A stretch of DNA of 64,000 bases from Kordiimonas laminariae (GCF_023008165.1 NZ_JAKQZA010000005.1:310001-374000), one strand, 5' to 3'. Shown: positions 27,195-36,009, counted from the first letter of the stretch. The notes: generated from the sequence alone by a model not told the origin. Numbers and translations are program-made.

Positions 27195-27350
27195 ATGACC
27201 GAAAAAGAGAATAAAAAGCCAGTTGAAAAAACCTCAGAACAGGTGGAAAAAAAAGAAGGTGAGGCACCTAAGGAAATCGGTGGCCGTGAGGGATTAGAAC
27301 CGACACGTTATGGTGATTGGGAACACGGTGGTATTATTTCTGATTTCTAA
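27195..27350 (+). CDS. DUF1674 / SDHAF4-like protein (51 residues)
   Basis: A short gene: MTEKENKKPV, a charged linker, then the conserved C-terminal block GGREGLEPTRYGDWEHGG followed by IISDF. That block is the DUF1674 signature, shared with the mitochondrial succinate dehydrogenase assembly factor 4, which binds flavinylated SdhA. The length and C-terminal position of the motif are normal for alphaproteobacteria. The ribosome site is weak (AGGG one base from the ATG), so translation may depend on the CPBP gene 22 bp upstream. No sdh genes are in the window. It ends five bases before the convergent gene's stop. Confidence 0.88.
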   Translation: MTEKENKKPVEKTSEQVEKKEGEAPKEIGGREGLEPTRYGDWEHGGIISDF

Positions 27351-27355
27351 GGTAT

Positions 27356-29083
27356 TTAACCACTATCAGAATCAAGGTTAACCTGATCTTCGGGATCTAG
27401 CCGTTTTATACCTGCTTTTGCGAGGAGAGATTTAAACAGTATCAGCCTGTTTTCAGCTTCTTCTCTACCAAGGCCACTTATCAACCCTTCTGTGAACCCT
27501 GCTTGGCGCATATAGGTGCGTACTTGCTGTTCAGCACGCATTAAACAGTCCCCGTCAGTGAAGTAGCCATCCCCCATAAGTTGAAGAATTTTAATGCTTT
27601 TGTCTTGCAGGCTGATATTTAATCGATGAAGTTTCTGAAGAAGCTGGGTGTTATCCAGAATAATTTTACAGAAACTATCCAGCTTTTCTGATATCTGTCG
27701 ACGATGCATTTCTGTGAGCTCGGCCACAAGTACCTTTTTTTGCAAGTTTACTAGGTCGCCCATTCTGCTGATGCCAGAACCGTCTAATCCCATAAAGATC
27801 GTTTCATAATCTGGCCTGGAAAGAATAGGCATAATGCAATTGGCTATTGTTAATTTGTTTGATTGACCGATGGCTGCCGTTTCCAGGTCCAGCAAGGATT
27901 CAATCTGTTTGATAGGGTTATCTGTGCTGGCGATTAATTCAGCAATGGAATGACTATTGATGAGCCGTGAAGCTCTTGAGTTGAGTTCTTCTCTCAGCGT
28001 GTCAAGAGTGTGGGGGTTGTCCAGTAAAGTATAAACTGTGCGTTTCAGTTCTCTAAGGCACCCTACCTGATGTACTAAGCCTTGGCTGGATAGAGCTTGA
28101 GAAGAAGAAATCTCTTTTTTGAGGCGATCAATAAGAGCATGAGATGTGAGAGGCAACATACCTTCTTTGATAAAGCCGCTTAAACGTTTGGCTTCGTTTG
28201 AAAATTTCCGGCTTCTATTTTCTGTGTTAGCGATATCAAGGTTACCGGATGCCAGATGCGTTATATCTAATAACATATCAGCCCGGTCTTCATAACTGCC
28301 AAGGATTTCATCAATAACCGAATTATGAAGCAACAGTTCTGCAAGTAATTGATCTAGTATTTCGGTTACCCATTTGGGGCGTGTGTTGGATAGGAATACC
28401 GAGACGCGGCCAAATTTATCACTTGGTGTAACGGCAGGCCTTAAATACTCAACAAGGGAACAGGTTAGAAGGAAGTTTTTATTTGAGGCATCTTCAAGCG
28501 TTGAGATTATGGGTTTCAGTCTTCCTAGTTCTAGCGTAGGAACATTTGCCTGAGTGGACTTCATGATATCAACGCAAGCATCTATAACCTTATAGAGTTT
28601 GCGCATGCGTTCTTGGATGCTTTCATTCTCCACATCAAATGAAACGGCGGTTCGCTGTACAGCATCTTGAAGTAAAGTGCCTGTATTATAGAGCTTATTA
28701 TAGTGTTCCAGACTATGGAGTAACTCTGATGGTGTTATGCGCCAATCGCTAAGAGTGGTGCTCATCAATAGCCAGATGGAGCGCCTGCCATCTGCACTAT
28801 AGAGATCATCAGGCGATAGACAGGGGGTGATTTGCCCTGTCTGATCATATTTGGATTTTTTGCCAGCTCTACCTCGAGCAAATATCTCTACAGATTTAAA
28901 TTCCTGTGTGGATTTATTATAGCTTTCTTTAAGAACTCTGAGGCCTGTGAAGCGTTTTCCCGCACCCCATAGTTTTTCACCAAGCTGAGTGGCGGTTTCT
29001 CTGTCATCGCATATTTGAAGAATTGTCCAACTGGCGCCTTGGCGGCCCTGAATTTCATAATGGACGAGCATGTCTCCGCTCAC
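27356..29083 (-). CDS. Large conserved-looking protein of unknown function
   Basis: I do not recognise this 575-residue protein. It has no signal peptide or membrane segment. Residues about 1-75 form a small alpha/beta unit (VHYEIQGRQGASWTILQICDDRETATQLG in parts), followed by a linker and then about 450 residues of mainly helical sequence with many Leu heptads, ending in ENRLILFKSLLAKAGI. It looks like a cytoplasmic scaffold or regulatory protein. Start is GTG 29083, supported by AGGAG eight bases upstream; the ATG at 29071 has a poorly spaced site. It lies 110 bp from the SDR gene on the same strand and ends facing the SDHAF4-like gene. Confidence 0.7.
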   Translation of the reverse strand: MSGDMLVHYEIQGRQGASWTILQICDDRETATQLGEKLWGAGKRFTGLRVLKESYNKSTQEFKSVEIFARGRAGKKSKYDQTGQITPCLSPDDLYSADGRRSIWLLMSTTLSDWRITPSELLHSLEHYNKLYNTGTLLQDAVQRTAVSFDVENESIQERMRKLYKVIDACVDIMKSTQANVPTLELGRLKPIISTLEDASNKNFLLTCSLVEYLRPAVTPSDKFGRVSVFLSNTRPKWVTEILDQLLAELLLHNSVIDEILGSYEDRADMLLDITHLASGNLDIANTENRSRKFSNEAKRLSGFIKEGMLPLTSHALIDRLKKEISSSQALSSQGLVHQVGCLRELKRTVYTLLDNPHTLDTLREELNSRASRLINSHSIAELIASTDNPIKQIESLLDLETAAIGQSNKLTIANCIMPILSRPDYETIFMGLDGSGISRMGDLVNLQKKVLVAELTEMHRRQISEKLDSFCKIILDNTQLLQKLHRLNISLQDKSIKILQLMGDGYFTDGDCLMRAEQQVRTYMRQAGFTEGLISGLGREEAENRLILFKSLLAKAGIKRLDPEDQVNLDSDSG

Positions 29084-29193
29084 AGTTTAATCTCCTGCGG
29101 AAGTAGTATTAATAAAAAAGCTATAATTCCAATGTTTGAAAGCTAAACTATAAGTGCACAATCTAAGTATTTGGTAAAAATTTTAGAAAATTA

Positions 29194-30159
29194 TCATAAT
29201 AGTTTTTCGGCTCTCAGAAAAGCGATGGATTCTTGAATAGATTGCTTAAGCTCAATTTCCTGAAACCCTAACTCTGCTGTAGCTTTTGCACTTGAAGCGT
29301 TAGCGACATCGCAGGAGAAACTTGCCTCTTCAAGGGTAACCATAGGGCGGCTTTTTGAAAAGCTTAGAAGGAAAGCCAGAGTTTTTAAAATAAAGGCTGG
29401 CATTGGTTTTCTGGGACCTTTGATACCAAGTATATCAGCTGCGACAGACAGGAATTCATAATAGCTGGCTTGAGGACCGCCAAGGATATAATTCTCTGCT
29501 GTTTTCCCCTTGTGAAAGGCGGTAACCGTAGCTTCCGCAACAGCACGACCATTTGCAAAATTACCAGCTCCCGGCGGTGTACCTGGCAGTTCACCATTTG
29601 CCATCTTAAGAATAAGCCGTGCCCAGTTGTGGCTGTCATATTCCCCAATAATGTGGGTGGGATTCACGATTACTGCATCTAAACCACGGTCACAGGCTTC
29701 TTTCACCTTTCGTTCAGCATAGGATTTGGTCCGTACATAACTGATCCAGCTTTCAGCACCAAGGCGAGGGGTCTCTTCTGTGATAGTCACATCATGATGC
29801 CCGAACGTGGAAATTGAAGAGACATGCACCATGCGTTTTACTTCACGGTCCAGAATCGCTTGAAGGATTGTTCGTGTACCTTCCACATTCACTTCATACT
29901 GAAGGTCTTCTTCCGCGCACCATGTACTTGTATTAGCGGCAGTATGGAACACACAGTCCAGTTGTTGGGGCATGACTTTGTGCACCTGCTCGGGACGTGT
30001 CAGATCTCCTTCCACAAAGGTCACACCCTCGCCAATCATGTCTTTAGCAATTGCCGGGTTCCTTACCATTGCGGTAATTTCCCAACCTTGCTCGCGTAAT
30101 ACATTGATGAGATGACGCCCCAGAAAACCAGTTGCACCTGTAACAAATGCTGTTGGCAT
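29194..30159 (-). CDS. NAD(P)-dependent extended short-chain dehydrogenase (dihydroflavonol reductase-like)
   Basis: A 321-residue extended SDR. Dinucleotide site TGATGFLGRHL at the N-terminus, then EGDLTRPE, HTAANTS, VHVSSIS and the catalytic YVRTK (Tyr-x3-Lys). The C-terminal substrate domain (NYILGGPQASYYEF, a helical hydrophobic PAFILKTLAFLLSF) matches the dihydroflavonol-4-reductase/3-beta-HSD-like group, which reduces or oxidises varied carbonyls; substrate unknown. ATG 30159 follows GGGGAATTTTT. Separated by 96 bp from the divergent DUF481 gene. Confidence 0.88.
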   Translation of the reverse strand: MPTAFVTGATGFLGRHLINVLREQGWEITAMVRNPAIAKDMIGEGVTFVEGDLTRPEQVHKVMPQQLDCVFHTAANTSTWCAEEDLQYEVNVEGTRTILQAILDREVKRMVHVSSISTFGHHDVTITEETPRLGAESWISYVRTKSYAERKVKEACDRGLDAVIVNPTHIIGEYDSHNWARLILKMANGELPGTPPGAGNFANGRAVAEATVTAFHKGKTAENYILGGPQASYYEFLSVAADILGIKGPRKPMPAFILKTLAFLLSFSKSRPMVTLEEASFSCDVANASSAKATAELGFQEIELKQSIQESIAFLRAEKLL

Positions 30160-30255
30160 AAAAATTCCCCATTCCCCAAGTTCAGAACTTGTATTTCCAA
30201 TTGTCTGAGGGTAGAGGAATTAATAATCCCTATATAATCCGTTTAGCAGGATTTG

Positions 30256-31242
30256 ATGCCTATGAGACTATTTGGCCATACAAGCTGTGCATATGCAGTG
30301 ATCTTCTCAGCTATGATATTTTTGTCAACTCCACTTTGGGCGGAAACACCAAAAGGTGTAACCGAAATGCTCCAGAAGGCTGCAGATACTAATAATCGCG
30401 TAAGTTTCGATGCTATTCTGGGCATGGCACTGGAAACATGGCCAGATAAACGCATGGATATCCTTGAGGCAGCAGAGGGAGTTAAGCCTTATTGGCTTCA
30501 CGAGGATTTTCTGGAAGAAATAGATAAAGCTGAACAGGCAGAGGCAGCTGCTGAAGCAGCTTCAAAGGCGCGAGGTTTTGTCTATTATGTTGATCCGGAG
30601 CTTTGGAATGCCAAAATTCAATTGGGTGCTGGCAGCAGTACAGGTGATACCAACGAGAAATCGGTTACCACCGGGCTAACGTTCAAGCGCAAGTTTGGTG
30701 AGGCTTGGGAACACGCTCTTGATTTAGGGTTCGATTATGCCAGAAATGCAGGCACAACCACTAGGCAGCGATTTGTAGCCAAATATGAAACGCTGTGGCG
30801 AGCATGGAAAAAGGGTTTTCTTCTTAATTATACAGAATTGGAACTAGATCGTTTTTCAGGCTTTGATTACCGAGTTGTGGAGAATATCGGTGCCGGTGTT
30901 GATGTGTTTGATACGGGCAAGCAGAAGTTGCGTTTTGAAGGTGGGCCGGGGGTGCGTTTCAGCAAATTGAAAGAAACTGGTGTGACAGAATCTGAATATC
31001 TGGGGCGTCTTTCAACCACTTATGATGTGAAGCTGAGTGGTGATTTAACTTTGAAGGATAAAAGCTCGGTTATTTTTGCCTCAGAATCCACCACCTTTGA
31101 AAACCTGGCACAGTTTAATGCAAAGTTGAATTCACACTTAGCAGCCCGGCTTTCAGTGGAAGTGAAATACGATTCAAATGCGCCTGATACTACCTCTGCA
31201 TGGGATACGACCACCCGAGCAACTCTGGTGTACGGTTTTTAA
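30256..31242 (+). CDS. DUF481 family outer-membrane protein (YdiY-like)
   Basis: A 328-residue exported protein: signal peptide to about WAE (near residue 30), an Ala/Glu-rich helical stretch (about 95-110), then a C-terminal DUF481 beta-barrel domain from about residue 120, with alternating strands and the final aromatic residue of outer-membrane barrels (TLVYGF). Close to YdiY of E. coli in design; function unknown. ATG 30256 sits four bases after AGGA; another ATG lies at 30262, and a TTG at 30253 is also in frame. Its stop overlaps that of the convergent YjbQ gene by four bases. Confidence 0.85.
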   Translation: MPMRLFGHTSCAYAVIFSAMIFLSTPLWAETPKGVTEMLQKAADTNNRVSFDAILGMALETWPDKRMDILEAAEGVKPYWLHEDFLEEIDKAEQAEAAAEAASKARGFVYYVDPELWNAKIQLGAGSSTGDTNEKSVTTGLTFKRKFGEAWEHALDLGFDYARNAGTTTRQRFVAKYETLWRAWKKGFLLNYTELELDRFSGFDYRVVENIGAGVDVFDTGKQKLRFEGGPGVRFSKLKETGVTESEYLGRLSTTYDVKLSGDLTLKDKSSVIFASESTTFENLAQFNAKLNSHLAARLSVEVKYDSNAPDTTSAWDTTTRATLVYGF

Positions 31243-31661
31243 CTGCCTATTAGATGTAAAGTTACATAGCGTGTGTGTGGGGCGCGTCTATGCTCAGCAA
31301 TATAAAGGCCCTGCCATGTACCGAGTGTCATTCGGCCATTGTTTACGGGAATGGAAAGTGAAACATCAGTAAGTGCCGCTTTGATATGTGCTGGCATATC
31401 ATCTGGTCCTTCTGCGATATGCCTGTATAAGCGGGGATCGCTTGGAGCGAGGCGTTCTAAAGCGTCAGTTAAATCCAGGCAAACATCAGGGTCAGCATTT
31501 TCTTGAATCGTAAGTGATGCACTAGTGTGTTTGATAAAAACTGTAAGCAGGCCGTTCTTTAAACCTGTGGTACGCAGCCAATCATTTACACTTCTGGAAA
31601 TCTCATAGAGTCCACACCCATTCGTATGGAAGCTAAGTTCGGTTTGTGCCTGATCCAGCAT
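31239..31661 (-). CDS. YjbQ/UPF0047 family protein
   Basis: A 140-residue protein of the UPF0047 family. Diagnostic segments are FIKHTSASLTIQENADPDV, RHIAEGPDDMPAHIKAAL and the C-terminal GTWQGLYIAEHRR. These include conserved His/Glu/Arg residues thought to form the active site; members show weak thiamine-phosphate synthase activity, physiological role unclear. Its ATG overlaps the TAA of the Hsp20 gene by one base (TAATG), so expression is coupled to the chaperone. Confidence 0.92.
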   Translation of the reverse strand: MLDQAQTELSFHTNGCGLYEISRSVNDWLRTTGLKNGLLTVFIKHTSASLTIQENADPDVCLDLTDALERLAPSDPRLYRHIAEGPDDMPAHIKAALTDVSLSIPVNNGRMTLGTWQGLYIAEHRRAPHTRYVTLHLIGS

Positions 31662-32068
31662 TAGCGGATTTTAATCTCGCGGCTAATTTCCTGAGGTTCT
31701 GGTTTTACTAGATCAATGTGAAGAAGCCCATTTTCCATGTGTGCATCTTCCACTTCCATGCCGTCTGCCAGCACAAATTTACGTACAAACTGGCGTGCTG
31801 CAATACCTCTGTGGAGGTAGGTTTTGGTATCACTATCATCTTGCTGTTTGCCGTGGATAATCAATTGGTTGCCTTCAACCGCGATATTGAGATCACTTCT
31901 TGAAAAGCCTGCGACCGCGAGTGAAATCCGCATAGTGCAGTCATTGAGCTGTTCAATATTATAAGGAGGGTAGCCTTCGCCAGCGTTTTTGGACACTTTA
32001 TCAAATACCTGCTCAAGCTGATCAAAGCCCACAAGAAACGGGCTGTTAAATACGGACATACGAGACAT
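31661..32068 (-). CDS. Small heat-shock protein, Hsp20/IbpA family
   Basis: A 135-residue ATP-independent holdase. N-terminal SVFNSPFLVGFDQLEQVFD, then an alpha-crystallin domain (about 36-125: PPYNIEQLNDCTMRISLAVA, the YLHRGIAARQFVRKFVLAD block, and ENGLLHIDLVKPEP), ending in the I-x-I/V-type tail IKIR. It resembles IbpA. The 174-bp upstream gap contains its promoter; I do not see an unambiguous heat-shock promoter or a ROSE-type thermometer in it. It leads a two-gene unit with YjbQ. Confidence 0.92.
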   Translation of the reverse strand: MSRMSVFNSPFLVGFDQLEQVFDKVSKNAGEGYPPYNIEQLNDCTMRISLAVAGFSRSDLNIAVEGNQLIIHGKQQDDSDTKTYLHRGIAARQFVRKFVLADGMEVEDAHMENGLLHIDLVKPEPQEISREIKIR

Positions 32069-32242
32069 ATCATTCCCCTGGCGAGCGAATAGTGCGGTGC
32101 TTCAAATCTGACAACGCCGCAAAACCAATCTTAAAGGCCCCTTATGGGCACCTTTCCATAGGTTGGAATTATATCAATCTGTTCAAGGGGAGAACAGGCA
32201 AAACATTAAATTTTACCTGTTTTATGCTGTTTTGGGTGAGAG

Positions 32243-33535
32243 TTATTCTTCTGAATTCTGGGAAGGCAGCTTTCCTTCTGTTTCCTCTGGTGGCCTGATC
32301 CAGCATTCGGTGCCGCGTTCCATCAGTTCTTTACAGATTTCTCTCGCGTGCCTGAGGGATTTCAGTGGACCAGCATTTAAGCGGAAGTAAAAACCTTTTG
32401 GTGTGCCGTCTTTCACATTTTCACCGAAGTCTATTTCAGAACGACGTGGCGGAATACCTTCCAGAATATCACTGTTTTTGCGGTAAAGGATGGTCCAGCC
32501 CCGCATAAGGCGTTCGATGTTGCGGTAAGCGCCAATTTGAAGTGCCCAGCCCTCAGGTTCTACAAGTGGTGGTACCTCCGTGAGCTCATAATCTTTAGCG
32601 GGTTCGGATACTGGTTCAGGAACTGGCTCAGGTTCTGGTTCCTCCACGATGCGTTTGCTGGCAGTTTGGTGTGATTCAGAATCAGTTAGTATTAAATTCG
32701 CTTGTTCATCGGTATCGGTTTCCTGATGAACAATGCCTGTTACCAGTGCTTGCATACGCCTCATGGGCGTAAGAGATTTTAGTGACCGGTAGAAAGCGAA
32801 CGTATCGTCCAGAGTAACCGGATCAAGATCCAAACGTGCCATTTGGTATGCTTTAGCTTCTTCACCTTTAAGCAAGTAACTAAGGGCAAGGTTTTGACGC
32901 ACCCTGGGGTTTGCCTGATCCGCACGAACCAAGGCTTCAAGGATTGTAATGGCTGCATCTGGGTTATCTGAAGCTGCAAGAACCAATGCCTTGTTGGAGA
33001 GAAGTAACGGGTCAGCCTCTGTGCCGAATGTTGCAAGCGCTGTTGGGATATTGCCAAGAGCCGCAAATGTTATAGCTTGCCCGGAGCGAATCTGCGCGTT
33101 TGTAGGGTTTAATCTGAAAGCTGTTTCAAAGTTCGAAAGTGCTTTTTCAAATTGCCCGTTAGAAAGATATAATTTCCCTAATAGATGATGTGTTTCCCAA
33201 TCAGCTAAACCTTGTTGTTCTCTTGCTAAAAGAATTTTCTCTGCTTCAGAATAGGCGCCTGTCGCTATTAAGCTTTTAGCAAGAGCTTGTTCAGCCATCC
33301 TTCCATTTGGCATGTTGATAAGCTGCCTGTATAATGGAATTGCAGCGCTATGGTCTCCGTTTGTGGCCATGTTTTGGGCCATTGTAAAAAGATGCCCTAA
33401 CGGTTGCTGAGAAGTGTTCGCAGGAATGGGCTGGGATGAGCCTTGCGTTGTCGTTGCTTGCGGGGTACTGCATGCTGCGAGTAAAAGAATAGCTGGCCCA
33501 GCTATAATTGGGAATGTACGCCTGATAATTTTCAT
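32243..33535 (-). CDS. TPR lipoprotein with C-terminal SPOR-like domain
   Basis: A 430-residue envelope protein. A lipoprotein signal ends in LLAACS (Cys22), residues about 45-240 hold several tetratricopeptide repeats (for example HHLLGKLYLSNGQFEKALSN), a Pro/Glu-rich linker (about 310-330) follows, and a C-terminal SPOR-like domain starts at WALQIGAY and ends with FRLNAGPLKSLRHAREICKE. SPOR domains bind denuded peptidoglycan, so the protein may link outer membrane and cell wall or localise to the septum. It diverges from another SPOR-like gene at 33674 across 138 bp. Confidence 0.85.
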   Translation of the reverse strand: MKIIRRTFPIIAGPAILLLAACSTPQATTTQGSSQPIPANTSQQPLGHLFTMAQNMATNGDHSAAIPLYRQLINMPNGRMAEQALAKSLIATGAYSEAEKILLAREQQGLADWETHHLLGKLYLSNGQFEKALSNFETAFRLNPTNAQIRSGQAITFAALGNIPTALATFGTEADPLLLSNKALVLAASDNPDAAITILEALVRADQANPRVRQNLALSYLLKGEEAKAYQMARLDLDPVTLDDTFAFYRSLKSLTPMRRMQALVTGIVHQETDTDEQANLILTDSESHQTASKRIVEEPEPEPVPEPVSEPAKDYELTEVPPLVEPEGWALQIGAYRNIERLMRGWTILYRKNSDILEGIPPRRSEIDFGENVKDGTPKGFYFRLNAGPLKSLRHAREICKELMERGTECWIRPPEETEGKLPSQNSEE

Positions 33536-33673
33536 TGCCCTCTTTCCAAGGGTAGTTGCCTGTTTTGTCAGTTTCTCACTCTAATCACAGGGTGTGAAAG
33601 AAGCTTTAAGTAGTTTTTTGATTTTTACAGGCATTTTGCTAAAATTTGAGATAGCGCAAAAACAGAGGCTGAA

Positions 33674-34786
33674 ATGATAAAATCCACACTCCTAGCTGCT
33701 GCAATTTTATTCGGTGCGATATCAGAAGATGATATGCTCCAAACATCTGTTGATATGCAAAGTGTGGAAGATGCACTTGAGATGATGCGTGGTGGCGATA
33801 TCAAAGGCGGTGTGGCCATGCTTGAAAGCCTCGCCATGACAGGTAATGCGCTTGCTTATTATCATCTGGCTGAAGTACGCCGTATCGGGGTGGGAACAGA
33901 AAAAAACATCCCTGTGGCAACAATGTTTTATCGACTTTCTTCTCAGCTCGGTCATGAAGAGGCAGCACTGAAGCTTGCAAATATCCTGTTTTTTGAAGGT
34001 GGCGGTACAGATTCCGAAGTCGCTGAAGCTGTTTCTCTCTGGCAAAGCGAGGCTATGAAGGGGGTGCCTGAAGCTCTCTATATGATGGGGATGATATATT
34101 GGAATGGAGAGGCTGGCTTTGAGCAGGACCCCATTAGAGGATATGGCCTTGTCTGGCGTGCCAGCCGTGATGGCTATTTAGAAGCAGGTGATAGCCTTGG
34201 CACTATGTCCGTGCTTCTAGAGCGTAAAGCGAAAGATGTGGGGCAGCGTTATGCGGAGCGTCTTGAAGAATTAGGGTTTGATGAAGAAGCACTTGCGCCT
34301 CACCTGCTACCTGTTGTGGATAGCGCTGATACGAGAAAGAAACGCGCTGATAATGCGTTAACGGCCGCAGAAATATTAGACCGGGAAGCGACAGCCAAGG
34401 AAACGGTTGCGGCTGAACCGGCACCTGCTGAGGAAGCTGTGCAGGAAAAAGAAACAGATGTTACTGCAAATCAAGAAGGTAAAGCGGCTCCCAAACCAGA
34501 AGATTGGGATGAGGTCTGGCATCTGGAAGTGGGTTTTGCCATGTCGGAGCTTGAGGTAAAACGCTTAAGGTCTATTGTCAGTTCCACTTTGCAGCAGGAA
34601 GTAGGCAATTTGCATTCCGATATTGTTGAATCCCCAAATCGGCCTGGGCTGTATAGGTTGGTTTTTGGTCCTGTAACATCACTTCAAAGCGCGGTTACAA
34701 AGTGCGTGGCTATGAAACGTGCGGGGCATGACTGTTTTGCCAAAGCCCCACAAAAAGATGATGATGATCTGCCTGGTATCCCTTAA
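33674..34786 (+). CDS. Exported Sel1-repeat protein with C-terminal SPOR-like domain
   Basis: A 370-residue protein with a short hydrophobic N-terminus (SLLAAAILFGA type signal), Sel1-like repeats (about 40-200: AYYHLAEVRRIGVGTEKN, EALYMMGMIYWNGEAGFEQD), a Glu/Ala-rich linker and a C-terminal region with WHLEVGFAMSE and YRLVFGPVTSLQSAVTKCVA that mirrors the SPOR domain of the divergent gene. The two neighbours probably act together at the cell wall, which is inference. The signal peptide lacks a lipobox. Its TAA overlaps the stop of the convergent RHH gene by four bases. Confidence 0.8.
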   Translation: MIKSTLLAAAILFGAISEDDMLQTSVDMQSVEDALEMMRGGDIKGGVAMLESLAMTGNALAYYHLAEVRRIGVGTEKNIPVATMFYRLSSQLGHEEAALKLANILFFEGGGTDSEVAEAVSLWQSEAMKGVPEALYMMGMIYWNGEAGFEQDPIRGYGLVWRASRDGYLEAGDSLGTMSVLLERKAKDVGQRYAERLEELGFDEEALAPHLLPVVDSADTRKKRADNALTAAEILDREATAKETVAAEPAPAEEAVQEKETDVTANQEGKAAPKPEDWDEVWHLEVGFAMSELEVKRLRSIVSSTLQQEVGNLHSDIVESPNRPGLYRLVFGPVTSLQSAVTKCVAMKRAGHDCFAKAPQKDDDDLPGIP

Positions 34787-35073
34787 GGGGTACCGCAGAT
34801 ACATCCATTCGGATCTGACGCTTCATTCAGCATTTTTAGTAGTGCTGTTTCCATAATTTTTTGCTGTGAAACGCCGAGGCGCGCCGCCAAAATTCGTAAG
34901 CGTTTATTATCTCGTTCTGTTACGCGCAGTGATTTGCGGATAGGCCTTTTTACGGGCTCGGTTTGCTGTACCTTCAGGTCAATATTTTGAAAAAGCGGTT
35001 CGACATTTTGTCCAGATGGAACAGCTCTTCCTTTTCGAACTAATAGGTTTGCGCTCAGGGAGGCGGTTGTCAT
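34783..35073 (-). CDS. Ribbon-helix-helix protein, ParA partner
   Basis: A 96-residue protein with an unstructured, basic N-terminus (about 45 residues) and a C-terminal ribbon-helix-helix unit: strand RKSLRVT, then RDNKRLRILAARLG and QQKIMETALLKML. This layout matches ParG-type partition proteins, whose flexible N-terminus stimulates the ParA ATPase and whose RHH domain binds a DNA site. It follows the ParA gene by 12 bp. The C-terminal CICG adds two cysteines of unknown role. A DNA-binding adaptor for a non-plasmid cargo is possible. Confidence 0.75.
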   Translation of the reverse strand: MTTASLSANLLVRKGRAVPSGQNVEPLFQNIDLKVQQTEPVKRPIRKSLRVTERDNKRLRILAARLGVSQQKIMETALLKMLNEASDPNGCICGTP

Positions 35074-35085
35074 AACTATTCTCCT

Positions 35086-35802
35086 TTAGAGCGCAGCAGG
35101 TTGTTCACCATAGCTGGCGGGTTTCTTACCAAATCCATTCATACGGTGATGATTGGTGGTTTTAAAACTGGCTTTTACGGGCAGCTTTTTGAGGCGCGCT
35201 TCAATATATTGCCAAAGCCCTAAAACTTCCTTGGCAGATTTCCCGTTCGCATTGGTTTCTATAACTGTTCTGCCATCAATCATGCTGGCTGCAAATTCTT
35301 GCCGATTGTGAAGGATATCGGGAGCCACTGTTCCGTGTTGTGATAGTGCAATTGCCGCTTCGCCGGTTAGCTTGGCGCGCATCGTTGCACCGTTGATGGC
35401 AAACAGCATGGGCTTCTGCGCTTCTTCGACGAGGTCAATCGTTGCACCAACCGCTCGCAAATCATGCGGACTGGGGCGCGTTGGGATGACGACCAGATCA
35501 GCTTTTGCAATCACAGTCTGATTGGCGCGAGTGATAGCTGGTGGTGTATCAATGAAAACAAGTTTAACACCTGCTTCCTTTAGAGCCTGCAGATCATCTG
35601 CCAGCGAAGAGAGGCTTGCTTTAGCAAAGAGTGGTGTCTCTGCCTCTCTCGCGTTCCACCAGTCGCTCAAGCTTCCTTGGGGGTCTGTGTCAATTAAAGC
35701 GACAGGGCCGAAACCTTCCTGTTCAGCCGCTACCGCCAGATGTCCCGTTAAGGTGGTTTTGCCTGATCCACCTTTCTGGGAGGTAATAGCAATCGTTCTC
35801 AT
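35086..35802 (-). CDS. ParA family ATPase
   Basis: A 238-residue Walker-type positioning ATPase. Deviant Walker [16 protein letters not shown] with the signature Lys, A' motif LIDTDPQGS and Walker [10 protein letters not shown]; the DNA-binding ParA extension is absent, so it belongs to the small ParF/orphan ParA class. Such proteins form gradients on the nucleoid and move plasmids, chemoreceptor arrays or other cargo. Start at ATG 35802 (GGAGAGCATC upstream); an upstream in-frame extension to 35838 is unlikely. It pairs with the RHH gene downstream. No ParB or centromere-like array is visible. Confidence 0.9.
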   Translation of the reverse strand: MRTIAITSQKGGSGKTTLTGHLAVAAEQEGFGPVALIDTDPQGSLSDWWNAREAETPLFAKASLSSLADDLQALKEAGVKLVFIDTPPAITRANQTVIAKADLVVIPTRPSPHDLRAVGATIDLVEEAQKPMLFAINGATMRAKLTGEAAIALSQHGTVAPDILHNRQEFAASMIDGRTVIETNANGKSAKEVLGLWQYIEARLKKLPVKASFKTTNHHRMNGFGKKPASYGEQPAAL

Positions 35803-35928
35803 GATGCTCTCCGGTGCCTGAAATATAGAATCAAGCATCCCGGAAAACCTTCAAAGATAGATTAATTTATGCGAGCAAATTTCTCGTAAATAGTGATTAA
35901 TTAATGTAAAAATCAGTAAAAACTTCGG

Positions 35929-35960
35929 GAAAATTTACGAAAGTATTTTGTAAAATTTTC
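35929..35960. promoter_or_regulatory. AT-rich inverted repeat, possible MarR operator
   Basis: GAAAATTTAC, an 11-base spacer, then GTAAAATTTTC: an inverted repeat with one bulged base, between the divergent parA and marR-like genes and within 50 bp of the marR start. MarR proteins bind palindromes and often repress themselves. The position supports an operator, but AT-rich sequence produces such repeats by chance. Confidence 0.35.
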
Positions 35961-36009
35961 AAAAGTATGCATCTTGTTTTTGCGTACTGATGGGGACAGG
36001 TTTTTTACC

